Assembly: GCA_009782405.1 (NCBI GenBank)
Contig: WRJC01000004.1
Location: 54,643 to 118,642, forward strand
DNA from: Oscillospiraceae bacterium
GTDB lineage: Bacteria > Bacillota_A > Clostridia > Oscillospirales > WRJC01
DNA length: 64,000 nucleotides
Direction of reading: 5' to 3'
The position numbers were made by a program, and so were the translations under genes. Below the pieces are notes generated by a model, which saw only the letters and a program-made list of their open reading frames with translations, was not told the DNA's origin and ran no database searches. Positions 35,033 to 44,001 of the stretch are shown here, in pieces (position 1 is the first letter of the stretch; each line of letters starts with the position of its first letter).

Positions 35033-35437
35033 TCATGAAAGATAATTTATGATTTCGCCGTCGCCCCAAAGCTTTTCGAGCTTGTAGTATTCCCGGGATT
35101 CGCTTCTGAAAATATGCGCGAGCACCGAATCGTAATCGATTATTATCCAGTCGCCGTTCCCCTGCCCGCTCACCCTCGAGGGCGAAATCCGGTATTTTTC
35201 TTTCATCTGAGATTCGACCTCGCCCGCAAGCGCCCGGACATGCGTGGGCGAAGTTCCGGTGGCCACCACGAAATAGTCGGCGATTATCGTCTGCTGCCCG
35301 GTTTCGAGTATTTTTATGTCGCGCGCTTTCTTGTCGTCCAAAATCGCGCTTATCTGCCCGGTCAGCGTTTTTGATTTTTCAAGCTGCCCGGGATTTGTTT
35401 CGATGTATTTTATATCCTGTTCTTTTATTTCATCCAT
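35033..35437 (-). CDS. rsfS: Ribosome silencing factor RsfS (Iojap)
   Basis: 134 aa. RsfS binds L14 and blocks subunit joining when nutrients fall. Diagnostic regions: ADYFVVATGTSPTHVRALA, EKYRISPSRVSGQGNGDW, IIIDYDSVLAHIF. The first 25 residues extend beyond the usual core. It ends the nadD-yqeK-LCP-rsfS run, which often ends with rsfS in Clostridia and Bacilli. Confidence 0.92.
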   Translation of the reverse strand: MDEIKEQDIKYIETNPGQLEKSKTLTGQISAILDDKKARDIKILETGQQTIIADYFVVATGTSPTHVRALAGEVESQMKEKYRISPSRVSGQGNGDWIIIDYDSVLAHIFRSESREYYKLEKLWGDGEIINYLS

Positions 35438-35479
35438 TTGTATGTTGCATCCCTTTCATTTGCGCCCATTCGCATGATT

Positions 35480-36697
35480 TTAATTGACAAGCGAGTCCAT
35501 CGTGTTTCCGTCTATGTTTATTTCCGGTTTTGCCAGCCCCGCCAAATCCTTTTCGTATATGTTGAAATTCGCTTCCGGTATTTCCTTTTTATACGGGTTG
35601 TAATATTTGTTTATTATCTCGATGGTTTCCGCTTTGTACGCCTCGAGCCTCAGTATGGAACTTATCCAGTTGGTGGGGACTGTGTGCGTCCGGATATTTT
35701 CGAGCTTTACGCTTGCCAGTTTGGCGGCAAACCACCCCGCGTCGGCCAATGAGATATTTGTGTCCATATAGTTTTCCGCTACCTCGAAAAGCGCCGTTAT
35801 CGTGTTCACGTCGATTTTGCTGAGCATTTTTTTCATCAGCGCCGCTATGAAGCGTTGCTGGGTCTGTATCCTGCCTATGTCCTCCGACGGATAAAACACC
35901 CCGTTTATGGTCCTGCCGTAGCCCGGATAGCCGTCGTCGCCGTGCCGAAACCTGATCAGCTGCTCGGCTTTGTCGCCGTTTAAAAGCTGGTATCCCGGCT
36001 GCAAGTCTATATACAGGTTTTGGTACGGGTCGGTGTATTTCATCCTGAAAGGCACATCGCAATAAACCCCCTCAATTTTTTCGACAAGCACTTTGAAGCC
36101 GGCCAAATCCATCAGCGCGTATTTTTGGACTTCGACCCCAAATGTGTACTTTATCATGGCGCAAAGATATTTTATGCCTTCTTTGGAGGCTTCCTCCCCC
36201 CTCGGCACCCCGTTTTTTATCGCGTTGCTGCGCCCCGATGCATATACCGCATTTATCCTGCCCGAAAAATTTTTGGTGCTCACGTATGTGTCCCTGGGGA
36301 TATTAAGGATGGATATCGTGTTTTCTTTCACGTTGAACATGGCGAGCATCATGGTATCCGTGTTTCCCCCGGCCTCGTCCTGGCCGATTATGAGGAATGT
36401 ATAGCAGTCGCCCGAAAGGTCTATGGGAGGGGGCGCGGGGGATTCTCCGGGTTCACCGTCTTCGATGATTATGGCAAATTCGTTGTCCCAGTCGAAATAG
36501 TAGTCTTCCTGGTCTTGGGATGGCCTGTAAGCATACAAAAAAACGTTTATCGCGAGAAAAAACGAAAACAGCAGCGACAAAAACGTCATCAGGATGATTT
36601 TTCCCGCAGTGAAGACTTTCCCCGCCTTGCCTTTCTTTTTTGCCGCCGGTTTCTTTTTTGCGGATCCCGCCAATTTTTGGACTTTGTATTGATTCAT
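35480..36697 (-). CDS. LytR-CpsA-Psr (LCP) family cell-wall ligase
   Basis: 405 aa. Basic cytoplasmic N-terminus (KKKPAAKKKGKAGK), one transmembrane helix (about residues 30-52), then the extracellular LCP domain. Key elements: YTFLIIGQDEAGGNTDTMML with the catalytic Asp, ISILNIPRDTYV with its Arg, and RFRHGDDGYPGYGR. These proteins transfer undecaprenyl-linked glycopolymers to peptidoglycan. It sits 7 bp after yqeK. Confidence 0.9.
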   Translation of the reverse strand: MNQYKVQKLAGSAKKKPAAKKKGKAGKVFTAGKIILMTFLSLLFSFFLAINVFLYAYRPSQDQEDYYFDWDNEFAIIIEDGEPGESPAPPPIDLSGDCYTFLIIGQDEAGGNTDTMMLAMFNVKENTISILNIPRDTYVSTKNFSGRINAVYASGRSNAIKNGVPRGEEASKEGIKYLCAMIKYTFGVEVQKYALMDLAGFKVLVEKIEGVYCDVPFRMKYTDPYQNLYIDLQPGYQLLNGDKAEQLIRFRHGDDGYPGYGRTINGVFYPSEDIGRIQTQQRFIAALMKKMLSKIDVNTITALFEVAENYMDTNISLADAGWFAAKLASVKLENIRTHTVPTNWISSILRLEAYKAETIEIINKYYNPYKKEIPEANFNIYEKDLAGLAKPEINIDGNTMDSLVN

Positions 36698-36704
36698 AAA
36701 TTTT

Positions 36705-37355
36705 CTACACCATGATTTTTTCTTTTACATATGAATTCCTGTAACGCAGCGTATTTTTGTGGATGAACAAATTTTCCCCCATCAGCGCTTCAATCGTCTT
36801 GTTGCAGGACATCAGCATCGCCGCATCCAGCACTTTGCGCTTTTCATCGAGGTTTTTGGCTTTTTCGATTTTCGAATAAAAGTACTCGCGTATTTCGAGG
36901 CAGTCTTCGTATTCCCTCGTCGGCTCTATGTAATCCGCGAGATAAATGATCTTTTCGGACAGCGCCGAATTGTAGGGGCATCCCAGCGTGTGGCTGTATA
37001 TCGCGCCGAAAACAAGTTCGTTTGCCCCGAACTCGCATTTTGCTATATAGGCGCCGGTTTTGGCGTGAATCGGTTTTTGGGCCCTGTTGTCGTCGGGATC
37101 CAACTTGAAATTGTACTCGCGGCATATTTCAAGCTGCCTTTTTTTGTCGAATTCTTTGGTTATGTCGTGCAAAATCGCCGCCGCCCTCAATTTGTCCGCG
37201 AAATGTTTTTCGCACTCGTATATCCCCGCTATTTTCGCGGCTTCACTTTCGACCCCCATGGTGTGCATGTACCTTTTTTCCCCCATGAAACTTTTTGCAG
37301 TTTCCCGAAGCCCATCGAGATCGTCCGCGCATATTTTGTTTTTATTGCAGAACAT
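36705..37355 (-). CDS. yqeK: YqeK-type HD hydrolase (diadenosine tetraphosphatase)
   Basis: 216 aa HD-domain protein. Metal ligands in HTMGVESEA, AAILHDITKEF and HAKTGAYIAK. Members hydrolyse Ap4A symmetrically. The start overlaps the end of nadD by 14 bp, the usual arrangement in Firmicutes. Confidence 0.88.
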   Translation of the reverse strand: MFCNKNKICADDLDGLRETAKSFMGEKRYMHTMGVESEAAKIAGIYECEKHFADKLRAAAILHDITKEFDKKRQLEICREYNFKLDPDDNRAQKPIHAKTGAYIAKCEFGANELVFGAIYSHTLGCPYNSALSEKIIYLADYIEPTREYEDCLEIREYFYSKIEKAKNLDEKRKVLDAAMLMSCNKTIEALMGENLFIHKNTLRYRNSYVKEKIMV

Positions 37356-37971
37356 AGATTTTTCTCTCTTTTATGTAATCCAAGGCTTCGGGGCTCATAT
37401 ACCCGCCAAGCCCGCCAAAATCGCCGTTTTTTAATTTTTCCCTGATCGCCGTGGAGGATATTTCAAAAGCGGAATTTTCCAAAAGCTCGATTTTGTATCC
37501 CTCTTGTGTCAGCTTTTCGCGAAGCTTTGACACTTTTGCCCTGTCGGTTCCGTCATTTTGCCTGTATGCCACGACAAAATGGCAAATCTCCAAAAGTTCT
37601 CTGTATCTGTGCCAATGCTCGATGTACAAAAACATATCCGAACCGGCCAAAAAATATATGGAATCGCTTGGGTATATTTCTTTGAGCGCCGACAGCGTAT
37701 CGAAGCTGTAGCTCACGCCTTCTTTTTTTGTTTCTATGTCGGAAACCCGTATATCTTTGCTTTTGTATTTTTCAAAGCACAGTTTGCACATTTCAAGCCG
37801 GTTTTGGGGCGACGCCTCCATTTCGTTTTTTTTGTGGGGCGGTATGTTCGAAGGCACGACCAAAAGTTCTTCGAGGCCGAATCTTTCGTAAAATTCGAGC
37901 GCGGCGATTTCGTGGCCTCTGTGGACCGGGTTGAACGTCCCGCCGAAAACACCGATTTTTTTTGCTTTAAC
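37342..37971 (-). CDS. nadD: Nicotinate-nucleotide adenylyltransferase NadD, non-standard start
   Basis: About 205-210 aa. NadD adenylates nicotinate mononucleotide in NAD synthesis. The nucleotide-binding motif is GVFGGTFNPVHRGH and the later ISSTAIREKL is also conserved. Upstream of it no ATG, GTG or TTG occurs in frame before a TAA; the first in-frame options after the ribosome-binding-like GGGGG/GAGGGG are GTT (37971) or ATC (37956). A TTG at 37863 would omit the motif. Either a rare start codon or a sequence error at this spot explains it; the end at 37971 is therefore provisional. Confidence 0.8.
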   Translation of the reverse strand, partial: VKAKKIGVFGGTFNPVHRGHEIAALEFYERFGLEELLVVPSNIPPHKKNEMEASPQNRLEMCKLCFEKYKSKDIRVSDIETKKEGVSYSFDTLSALKEIYPSDSIYFLAGSDMFLYIEHWHRYRELLEICHFVVAYRQNDGTDRAKVSKLREKLTQEGYKIELLENSAFEISSTAIREKLKNGDFGGLGGYMSPEALDYIKERKIYVLQ

Positions 37972-37997
37972 GCCCCTCGCCCCCTTTGCGATACTTA

Positions 37998-38003
37998 ATT
38001 ATA
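37998..38003 (-). promoter_or_regulatory. Extended -10 promoter before nadD
   Basis: Minus strand TGGTATAAT with no good -35. It starts transcription about 20 bp before the GGGGGCGAGGGG block, so the leader is short. Confidence 0.5.
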
Positions 38004-38044
38004 CCACAACCGGATTTTATTAATATAACGATTTCTTTAACATT

Positions 38045-38662
38045 TTAATAATATTTTGCAATCATTTCGGAAAACCGCTCGGCGGCTTTCGCCCTGTGGC
38101 TGATTTTGTTTTTTTCGTCGGATGAAAGCTGCGCGAAAGTTTTTTTTGCGGGAGGGTAATAGAAAACCGGGTCATAGCCAAAACCGTTTTCGCCGATTTT
38201 TTCGCGGGCGATGAATCCATGGCATTTTCCCGAAACGCAGAAACTCGTGCTTTTGTCCAGAATGCAATGAATCGCGCAATAAAAATGCGCGGTCCTTTGA
38301 AAATCCGGCACATCCTTCAATTCTTCCAAAATCCGTTTCGTGCCATCGCCGGGATTTTTTCCCCCGTACCTGGCCGAAAATATCCCGGGGGCGCCGTCTA
38401 AGAAGTCCACGCAAAGGCCTGAGTCGTCGGCAAAACACGCCATTCCCGTTTCGTCGAAAACCGCTTGCGCTTTTATTTTGGCGTTTTCTTCAAAACTCGC
38501 GCCGTTTTCTATTATCTCGCCTGTAAAGCCAATGTCTTTCAAGCCCAAAAGCTCAATTTGAAAACCCGCCGTATTTTTGTTTGTCAAATAATCCATTTCT
38601 TTGATTTTTCCAAGGTTTTTTGACGCGAATATTATTTGTGCTTTTTTGCCAGTTTTATCCAT
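38045..38662 (-). CDS. rdgB: XTP/dITP pyrophosphatase (RdgB/HAM1)
   Basis: 205 aa from the ATG at 38662. It removes non-canonical purine triphosphates (XTP, dITP). Motifs: IIFASKNLGKIKEM (first substrate loop), ACFADDSGLCVDFLDGAPGIFSAR, and KISHRAKA near the C-terminus. The start lies 8 bp inside the ftsY 3' end. Confidence 0.92.
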   Translation of the reverse strand: MDKTGKKAQIIFASKNLGKIKEMDYLTNKNTAGFQIELLGLKDIGFTGEIIENGASFEENAKIKAQAVFDETGMACFADDSGLCVDFLDGAPGIFSARYGGKNPGDGTKRILEELKDVPDFQRTAHFYCAIHCILDKSTSFCVSGKCHGFIAREKIGENGFGYDPVFYYPPAKKTFAQLSSDEKNKISHRAKAAERFSEMIAKYY

Positions 38663-39563
38663 CAAACAGCGCCCTCGCAAATTCTTTTCCGTCGAAATTT
38701 TCCAAATCGTCTATTTTCTCCCCCACTCCGATGAATTTTATCGGTATGCCGAGTTCGTCGCGCACGGATATCACGATCCCGCCTTTTGAAGAACTGTCGA
38801 GTTTGGTCAGCACTATACCCGTTATGTTCGCGGAGTTTTTGAATTCGCGCGCCTGGTTGACCGCGTTTTGGCCGGTAGTCGCGTCTAAGACAAGCAAAGT
38901 CTCCACGCTCGCCCCGGGCAGTTCGCGGTTTATGACCCTCGATATTTTGGCGAGTTCCTCCATGAGATTTTTTTTGTTGTGGAGCCTGCCGGCGGTGTCC
39001 ACTATGAGAACGTCGGTTTTCTTGCTTTTGCAGGACTGTATCGCATCGTACACCACAGCCGCCGGATCCGATCCTTCTTTGTGCTTTATTATATCGACCC
39101 CCGCGCGGCGGGTCCAAACTTCGAGCTGCTCGATTGCGGCCGCCCTGAATGTGTCGGCGGCGGCGACTGTCACTGTTTTTTTTTCGTTATGCAAAATGGC
39201 GGCGATTTTTCCTATGGAAGTGGTTTTTCCGGCGCCGTTTACCCCAATCACCAAAACCGCGGACGGGGCGCTTTCGAGATTTAAACCCTCGTTTTCCCCG
39301 ATTATCGATTCTATTATCCCCTGCAGCGCTTCTTTCGCCTGGGCGCCGTCCGAAAGCTTGCGTTCTTTTATTTCTTCCCGCAGGAGCCCTATTATCTTTG
39401 AAGCGGTGGCCGCCCCCACGTCCGAAGCTATGAGTATTTCCTCGAGCTCGTCTAACAGTTCCTCGTCGATTCTGACAAATGCCTTCAGTATGTTGTTGAA
39501 TTGATTCAAAACCGCGTCTTTGGTTTTTTTCAACCCGTTTTTAAATTTTTCGAACAATCCCAT
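38655..39563 (-). CDS. ftsY: Signal recognition particle receptor FtsY
   Basis: 302 aa from the ATG at 39563. SRP-receptor GTPase with NG domain: GVNGAGKTTSIGK (G1), VDTAGRLHNKK (G3), LTKLDSSSKGG (G4). A short N-terminal part without the long acidic A domain, as in Gram-positive bacteria. Directly follows smc (4 bp gap). Confidence 0.94.
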   Translation of the reverse strand: MGLFEKFKNGLKKTKDAVLNQFNNILKAFVRIDEELLDELEEILIASDVGAATASKIIGLLREEIKERKLSDGAQAKEALQGIIESIIGENEGLNLESAPSAVLVIGVNGAGKTTSIGKIAAILHNEKKTVTVAAADTFRAAAIEQLEVWTRRAGVDIIKHKEGSDPAAVVYDAIQSCKSKKTDVLIVDTAGRLHNKKNLMEELAKISRVINRELPGASVETLLVLDATTGQNAVNQAREFKNSANITGIVLTKLDSSSKGGIVISVRDELGIPIKFIGVGEKIDDLENFDGKEFARALFDG

Positions 39564-39567
39564 AAAT

Positions 39568-42500
39568 TTACGATAACGCTCCAATCTTGTTTATTTGCTG
39601 CGCATTTTCCGCGCGTCTGTTTTCCACTTCGTTTATGTCCAAGGCCAAGTATTTCGATATGCCCTTGTCCTGCATCGTGATCCCATACAGCCTGCTTGCG
39701 GTTTCCATCGTTCCGCGCCGGTGGGAAATTATTATGAATTGCGTCTGCTCGGCGTATTTTTTCAGATATGCCGCAAACCTTTCCACGTTTACCTCGTCCA
39801 ATGCGGATTCTATTTCGTCGAGCACGCAAAAGGGCGCCGGATTTATTTTCAAAAGGGCGAAATACAGGGCGATCGCCACGAAAGCCTGTTCCCCGCCGGA
39901 AAGCAGCGATATGTGCTTCACGTTTTTGCCCGGGGGCTGCACTTCTATTTCAAGTTCGCTTTCAAGCACATTATCCGGGTCCGAATAAATGACTTTCGCG
40001 GTTCCGCCCCCGAAAAGCTCCGAAAACACTTCTTTGAAGTTTTCGTTTATGCGGAGCATGGACTGTGCGAAGACGTTTTTCATTTCGATTTCGAGGTTGT
40101 CTATTATTTTTTGGAGCCTTTCCAGCGAATCGCCGAGGTCATTTGCCTGTGCGGACATGAAATTGTATTTTTCGCCGACTTCCTTGAATTCTTCGATGGC
40201 ATTCACGTTCACGTCGTCGCCGAGTTCTTTTATTTCGGCTTTTATCTTGTTCAATTCCTTTTGGACATTGGCCGGTTTTCCGGATTCGTCCGTTATCGCG
40301 CCGAAACTTGAAATTTCCTTGGCGTTTGTGAATGTGAGCGAGTATTCGTCCCAGAGCTTGTTTATTATGTCGTCGTGTTCTTTTTGCTTTTCATTTTTTT
40401 TTGCTTCGAGTTTTGTGGTTTCCTTGAATAGAATGTCCCTCTCCGCGTTTTTTTCCCTCATGCTGTTTTTTGATTTGGCGTTCTCCGTTTCCAGCTCGTT
40501 TTTGGTTTTTTCGTATTCGGCCAAACTGTTTTCGATTTCGGCGATTTGCCCCTCGAGCCCCGAAATTTCATTTTCCGCGGCTTTTATATGCTGCTCCGCG
40601 AGGATCATGGCCTGCTTTTTTTCTTCGTTTTGCGCCGATATTTTTTCGTTTTGTTTTTTAAGCGCGATTTTTGCCCTGTTTGAATTTTCAAGCCTTTCGT
40701 TTTCCATTTCTATATTGTTTGAGATTTTTGACAAATACAGCTTTTTTTGGTTGATTTTCAAGGAGGCCGCATCTTTTTCCTCGATGATTTTTTTTGCTTC
40801 GGATTTGCGCCCGTCCAAGATGTGGGCATTTTCCTCAATCTGCCCTGCGGCGACCGAAAGCTTTGCTTCGAGCTCCTCTTTGTTTTTTTTGGTCGTGCGT
40901 ATCTCGTTTTCCGTCAATTCCCGCTCGGCGGAAATTATTTGGTTTTCGTTTTGCTCTATCGCGGAAAGTTTCAGTTTTATCTCCGAGGCTATTTTGTAAA
41001 GATCTGCGATTTGGTCGTTTTGCGCATCTTTCAAAATTTTTCCGCGCCCGGAAAGTTTATTGGTTTCGGCGGCCATTGCGTCGATTTGTTTTTGGATTTC
41101 GTTTTGCCTTTTTTTATATTCCGCGTTTTTCTTTTTTAGGTTTTCTATTTCGTTCTTGCTTGACAAAAGCGAGCCTTTTTTGATGCTCGAGCCTCCGGTA
41201 AACGAACCGCCCGCATTTATCACCTGGCTGTCAAGGGTGACTATTTTATATGAATAATCCGTTTTTTCCGCGATTTTCGCGGCATTTGTTATATTGTCGC
41301 AGATTATCGCCCTGCCTAAAAGATATTTTATTATGTTTTCGTATTTGGGGTCGCATTTCACCAGATTGCTCCCCGCGTCTATAAAGCCGGAGGCGTTGTT
41401 GTTTCGTTTCAGGTATTCGAGTTTGTCGCGTTCTATTGCCCTGCCTTTGATTATCGAAACCGGGTAAAATGTCGCCCGCCCCAAATTGTTGTTTTTCAGA
41501 TATTTTATCGCTTCTTTTGCCGCTTCCTCGTCGTCCACGATTATATTCTGCAAATTTTGCGAGAGGGCGGTTTCGATCGCCGGGGCGTATTTTTCATCCA
41601 CTTCCAAAAGCTGGGCCACAGTGCCTTTTACCCCTTTGAGCTTGCCTTTTATGACGCTCTTCACGCTTTCGGGGTATCCCTCCATGTTGTCGTATATATA
41701 TTCGAGCGACTGTATGTAGCGCTCGTTTTTTTCGCACTCCAGATACAGCGCCTCATATTCCTTTCTTTTCGTTTTTTCCGCTTTTTGAAGATCGGACAAT
41801 TTATCTTCCGTATCTTTTGATTCCGCCGCCGTTTTTTCTTTCGATCGTTCGGCCGATATTTTTTTGGCGTTCAAATTGTCCAAATCTTTTTCGTTTTTTT
41901 CTTTTGTTTCTGATAATTTTTCGATTTCGGCCGAGAGGATCCCCCTTCTTTCCGAGATATGCTTCATTTCGGAATTTTCTTCCGAAATTTTTATTTTCAA
42001 TGCGTTTATTTCGGCGTTCAGCTCGAATATGGCGTTGGTCGCTTCTTCGATTTTTATGTTTTGCCCCGAAAGCTTCGAATCGACGTGTTCCAAATATGAA
42101 ACGACGTCTTCTATTTCCATTTCGACCGTTTTGTATTCAGAGCTTATTTTGTCTATGCTTTCGGTTTTGGCCGCGATTTCTTTTTCCGCGTTTTCGATTT
42201 CCGCGATGTTTTTCCCGAATTCATGCCGGTTGATTTTTATTTCGTCTTCGATTTTTGCGACGTCGTTCTTTTTTATTTCGATTTCCGCTTTTTTTTCCAT
42301 CGCGCTTTTTTGGATTCTTAAATTTTCGTTTTTCCTGTTTTCGCGGGCCGCGTCTATTTTTGCGATTTTATCGTAAAGATTGTCGCTTTTTTCGTTCAGC
42401 CTGTATATTTGCGCGTCGGCGCTCTCGAAATTGAATTTTGAGATTTCGTAGTCGCCTATTATTTTTTCGAATTCGCCCTGCATTTTTTCGATCGCGTTCA

Positions 42501-43191
42501 CCCATGCGTATATTTCAAGCGCTTTCTTCCTGTCGCGCAAATCGAGGAATTTTTTCGCTTTTTCCGATGCGAGCCTCAAAGGCTCGAGGCGTTCTTCAAG
42601 TCCGAATATGATGTCCTTGACCCTTGTCAGGTTGTCTTTTACTTCGTACAGTTTTTTTTCGGCTTCGGATTTTTTGTATCTATATTTGGAAATTCCGGAT
42701 GCTTCCTCGAAAATGCTCCTCCTGTCTTCGCTTTTTTTCGAGATCAGTTCGGCTATCCTCCCCTGGCCGATTATGGAATAGCCTTCCCTGCCCACCCCGG
42801 TATTCAGAAAAAGTTCGTATATGTCTTTGAGCCTCACGCTTTTGTCGTTTATGAAATAGCCGCTTTCCCCCGATCTCGAAAGCAGCCTGGTTATTTTTAT
42901 TTCGCTGTGATCGCAATCTACGAGTTTGTCGGAATTGTCGATTGTGAGCGATACTTTTGCGTAGCTCGATGCCTTTATTTCCTTGGTGCCGCCGAAAATG
43001 ACGTCTTCCATTTTTGCCCCTCTCAGGATTTTGGACGACATCTCCCCGAAGACCCAGCGCACCGCATCCGATATGTTCGATTTTCCGCTTCCGTTCGGAC
43101 CCACTATGGCAGTTATCCCTTTTTCGAAACTTATCGAGGTTTTCAAGGGAAACGATTTGAACCCGGTCAGCTCCACCGTTTTTAGATACAT
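39568..43191 (-). CDS. smc: Chromosome segregation protein SMC
   Basis: 1207 aa. Condensin-type ATPase: Walker A GPNGSGKSNI near residue 32, long coiled coils (about 170-500 and 680-1020), hinge around residues 510-660 (YPESVKSVIKG, TLDSQVINAGGSFTGG), then LLSGGEQAFVAIAL signature and Walker B CVLDEIESALD. It forms a complex with ScpA/ScpB (not encoded here). Downstream of rnc (34 bp). Confidence 0.95.
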   Translation of the reverse strand: MYLKTVELTGFKSFPLKTSISFEKGITAIVGPNGSGKSNISDAVRWVFGEMSSKILRGAKMEDVIFGGTKEIKASSYAKVSLTIDNSDKLVDCDHSEIKITRLLSRSGESGYFINDKSVRLKDIYELFLNTGVGREGYSIIGQGRIAELISKKSEDRRSIFEEASGISKYRYKKSEAEKKLYEVKDNLTRVKDIIFGLEERLEPLRLASEKAKKFLDLRDRKKALEIYAWVNAIEKMQGEFEKIIGDYEISKFNFESADAQIYRLNEKSDNLYDKIAKIDAARENRKNENLRIQKSAMEKKAEIEIKKNDVAKIEDEIKINRHEFGKNIAEIENAEKEIAAKTESIDKISSEYKTVEMEIEDVVSYLEHVDSKLSGQNIKIEEATNAIFELNAEINALKIKISEENSEMKHISERRGILSAEIEKLSETKEKNEKDLDNLNAKKISAERSKEKTAAESKDTEDKLSDLQKAEKTKRKEYEALYLECEKNERYIQSLEYIYDNMEGYPESVKSVIKGKLKGVKGTVAQLLEVDEKYAPAIETALSQNLQNIIVDDEEAAKEAIKYLKNNNLGRATFYPVSIIKGRAIERDKLEYLKRNNNASGFIDAGSNLVKCDPKYENIIKYLLGRAIICDNITNAAKIAEKTDYSYKIVTLDSQVINAGGSFTGGSSIKKGSLLSSKNEIENLKKKNAEYKKRQNEIQKQIDAMAAETNKLSGRGKILKDAQNDQIADLYKIASEIKLKLSAIEQNENQIISAERELTENEIRTTKKNKEELEAKLSVAAGQIEENAHILDGRKSEAKKIIEEKDAASLKINQKKLYLSKISNNIEMENERLENSNRAKIALKKQNEKISAQNEEKKQAMILAEQHIKAAENEISGLEGQIAEIENSLAEYEKTKNELETENAKSKNSMREKNAERDILFKETTKLEAKKNEKQKEHDDIINKLWDEYSLTFTNAKEISSFGAITDESGKPANVQKELNKIKAEIKELGDDVNVNAIEEFKEVGEKYNFMSAQANDLGDSLERLQKIIDNLEIEMKNVFAQSMLRINENFKEVFSELFGGGTAKVIYSDPDNVLESELEIEVQPPGKNVKHISLLSGGEQAFVAIALYFALLKINPAPFCVLDEIESALDEVNVERFAAYLKKYAEQTQFIIISHRRGTMETASRLYGITMQDKGISKYLALDINEVENRRAENAQQINKIGALS

Positions 43192-43225
43192 TTGATTTTC
43201 CCCGTTTTTTATTTATATTTTTCGG

Positions 43226-43930
43226 TCAATACCCGAACAATGCGAGCGCTTCTTTTGCGGCGCCCTGCTCCGCGGCTTTTTTCGACGACCCTTTTCCTTC
43301 GCCCAATACGTTGCTGTTGAGCATGGCGCGAACTTCGAAAATTTTTTCGTGTGGAGGGCCCATTTCGCCCGTCAGCACATATTCGAGCGTTTCCCCGCTG
43401 TTTTGCTGGATTATCTGCTGCAGCAGGCTTTTGTAATCTTTTGTTTCGCCCTCTTTCACTATTTCGGCAATCGGCGCTTCGATGAAGCCAATCAAAAAAT
43501 TTTTTGCGGCCTCTATTCCCCCATCTATGAAAATCGAGCCCAGCACCGCTTCGAAAGCATCCGCGAGGGTCGATTTCCTGCGCCTTCCGTTTGAAGCTAT
43601 TTCCCCTTTGCCCAAAAACAGTTCTTCGCCCAACCCGATGGATTCGGCGAAAGAAAACAAGGAATCCTCGCAAACCACAGTAGCCCTGATGCGGGTGAGC
43701 TCCCCTTCTTTGCAACCTTTTAATTTCATGTATATGTATTCGGAGGTAACCAATGAAAGCACCGCATCGCCCAAAAATTCCAGCCGTTCATTGCATTCCG
43801 CTTTCACGCCTTTGGATTTCATCTCGTTTGCATAAGACGAATGGGTCAAGGCGGCGGTGAGCAAAAAAGCGTTTTTGTATTCGTATCCTATTTTTTTCGC
43901 GAAATTTCGCGCACGTTCTTCGTCATTCAC
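43226..43930 (-). CDS. rnc: Ribonuclease III
   Basis: 234 aa. Endonuclease domain with signature ERLEFLGDAVLSL and the second acidic site KSTLADAFEAVLG, C-terminal double-stranded RNA-binding domain ending KKAAEQGAAKEAL. It matures rRNA and other structured RNAs. Standard rnc-smc-ftsY order. No acpP gene is present between plsX and rnc. Confidence 0.94.
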   Translation of the reverse strand: MNDEERARNFAKKIGYEYKNAFLLTAALTHSSYANEMKSKGVKAECNERLEFLGDAVLSLVTSEYIYMKLKGCKEGELTRIRATVVCEDSLFSFAESIGLGEELFLGKGEIASNGRRRKSTLADAFEAVLGSIFIDGGIEAAKNFLIGFIEAPIAEIVKEGETKDYKSLLQQIIQQNSGETLEYVLTGEMGPPHEKIFEVRAMLNSNVLGEGKGSSKKAAEQGAAKEALALFGY

Positions 43931-44001
43931 TTTTTTGCCCCTCGTTTTCGTTTTCCATTCTTCCGTTAATCAGGCGGCCGCGAGCTTTGCGCCCTTGCCA
44001 C

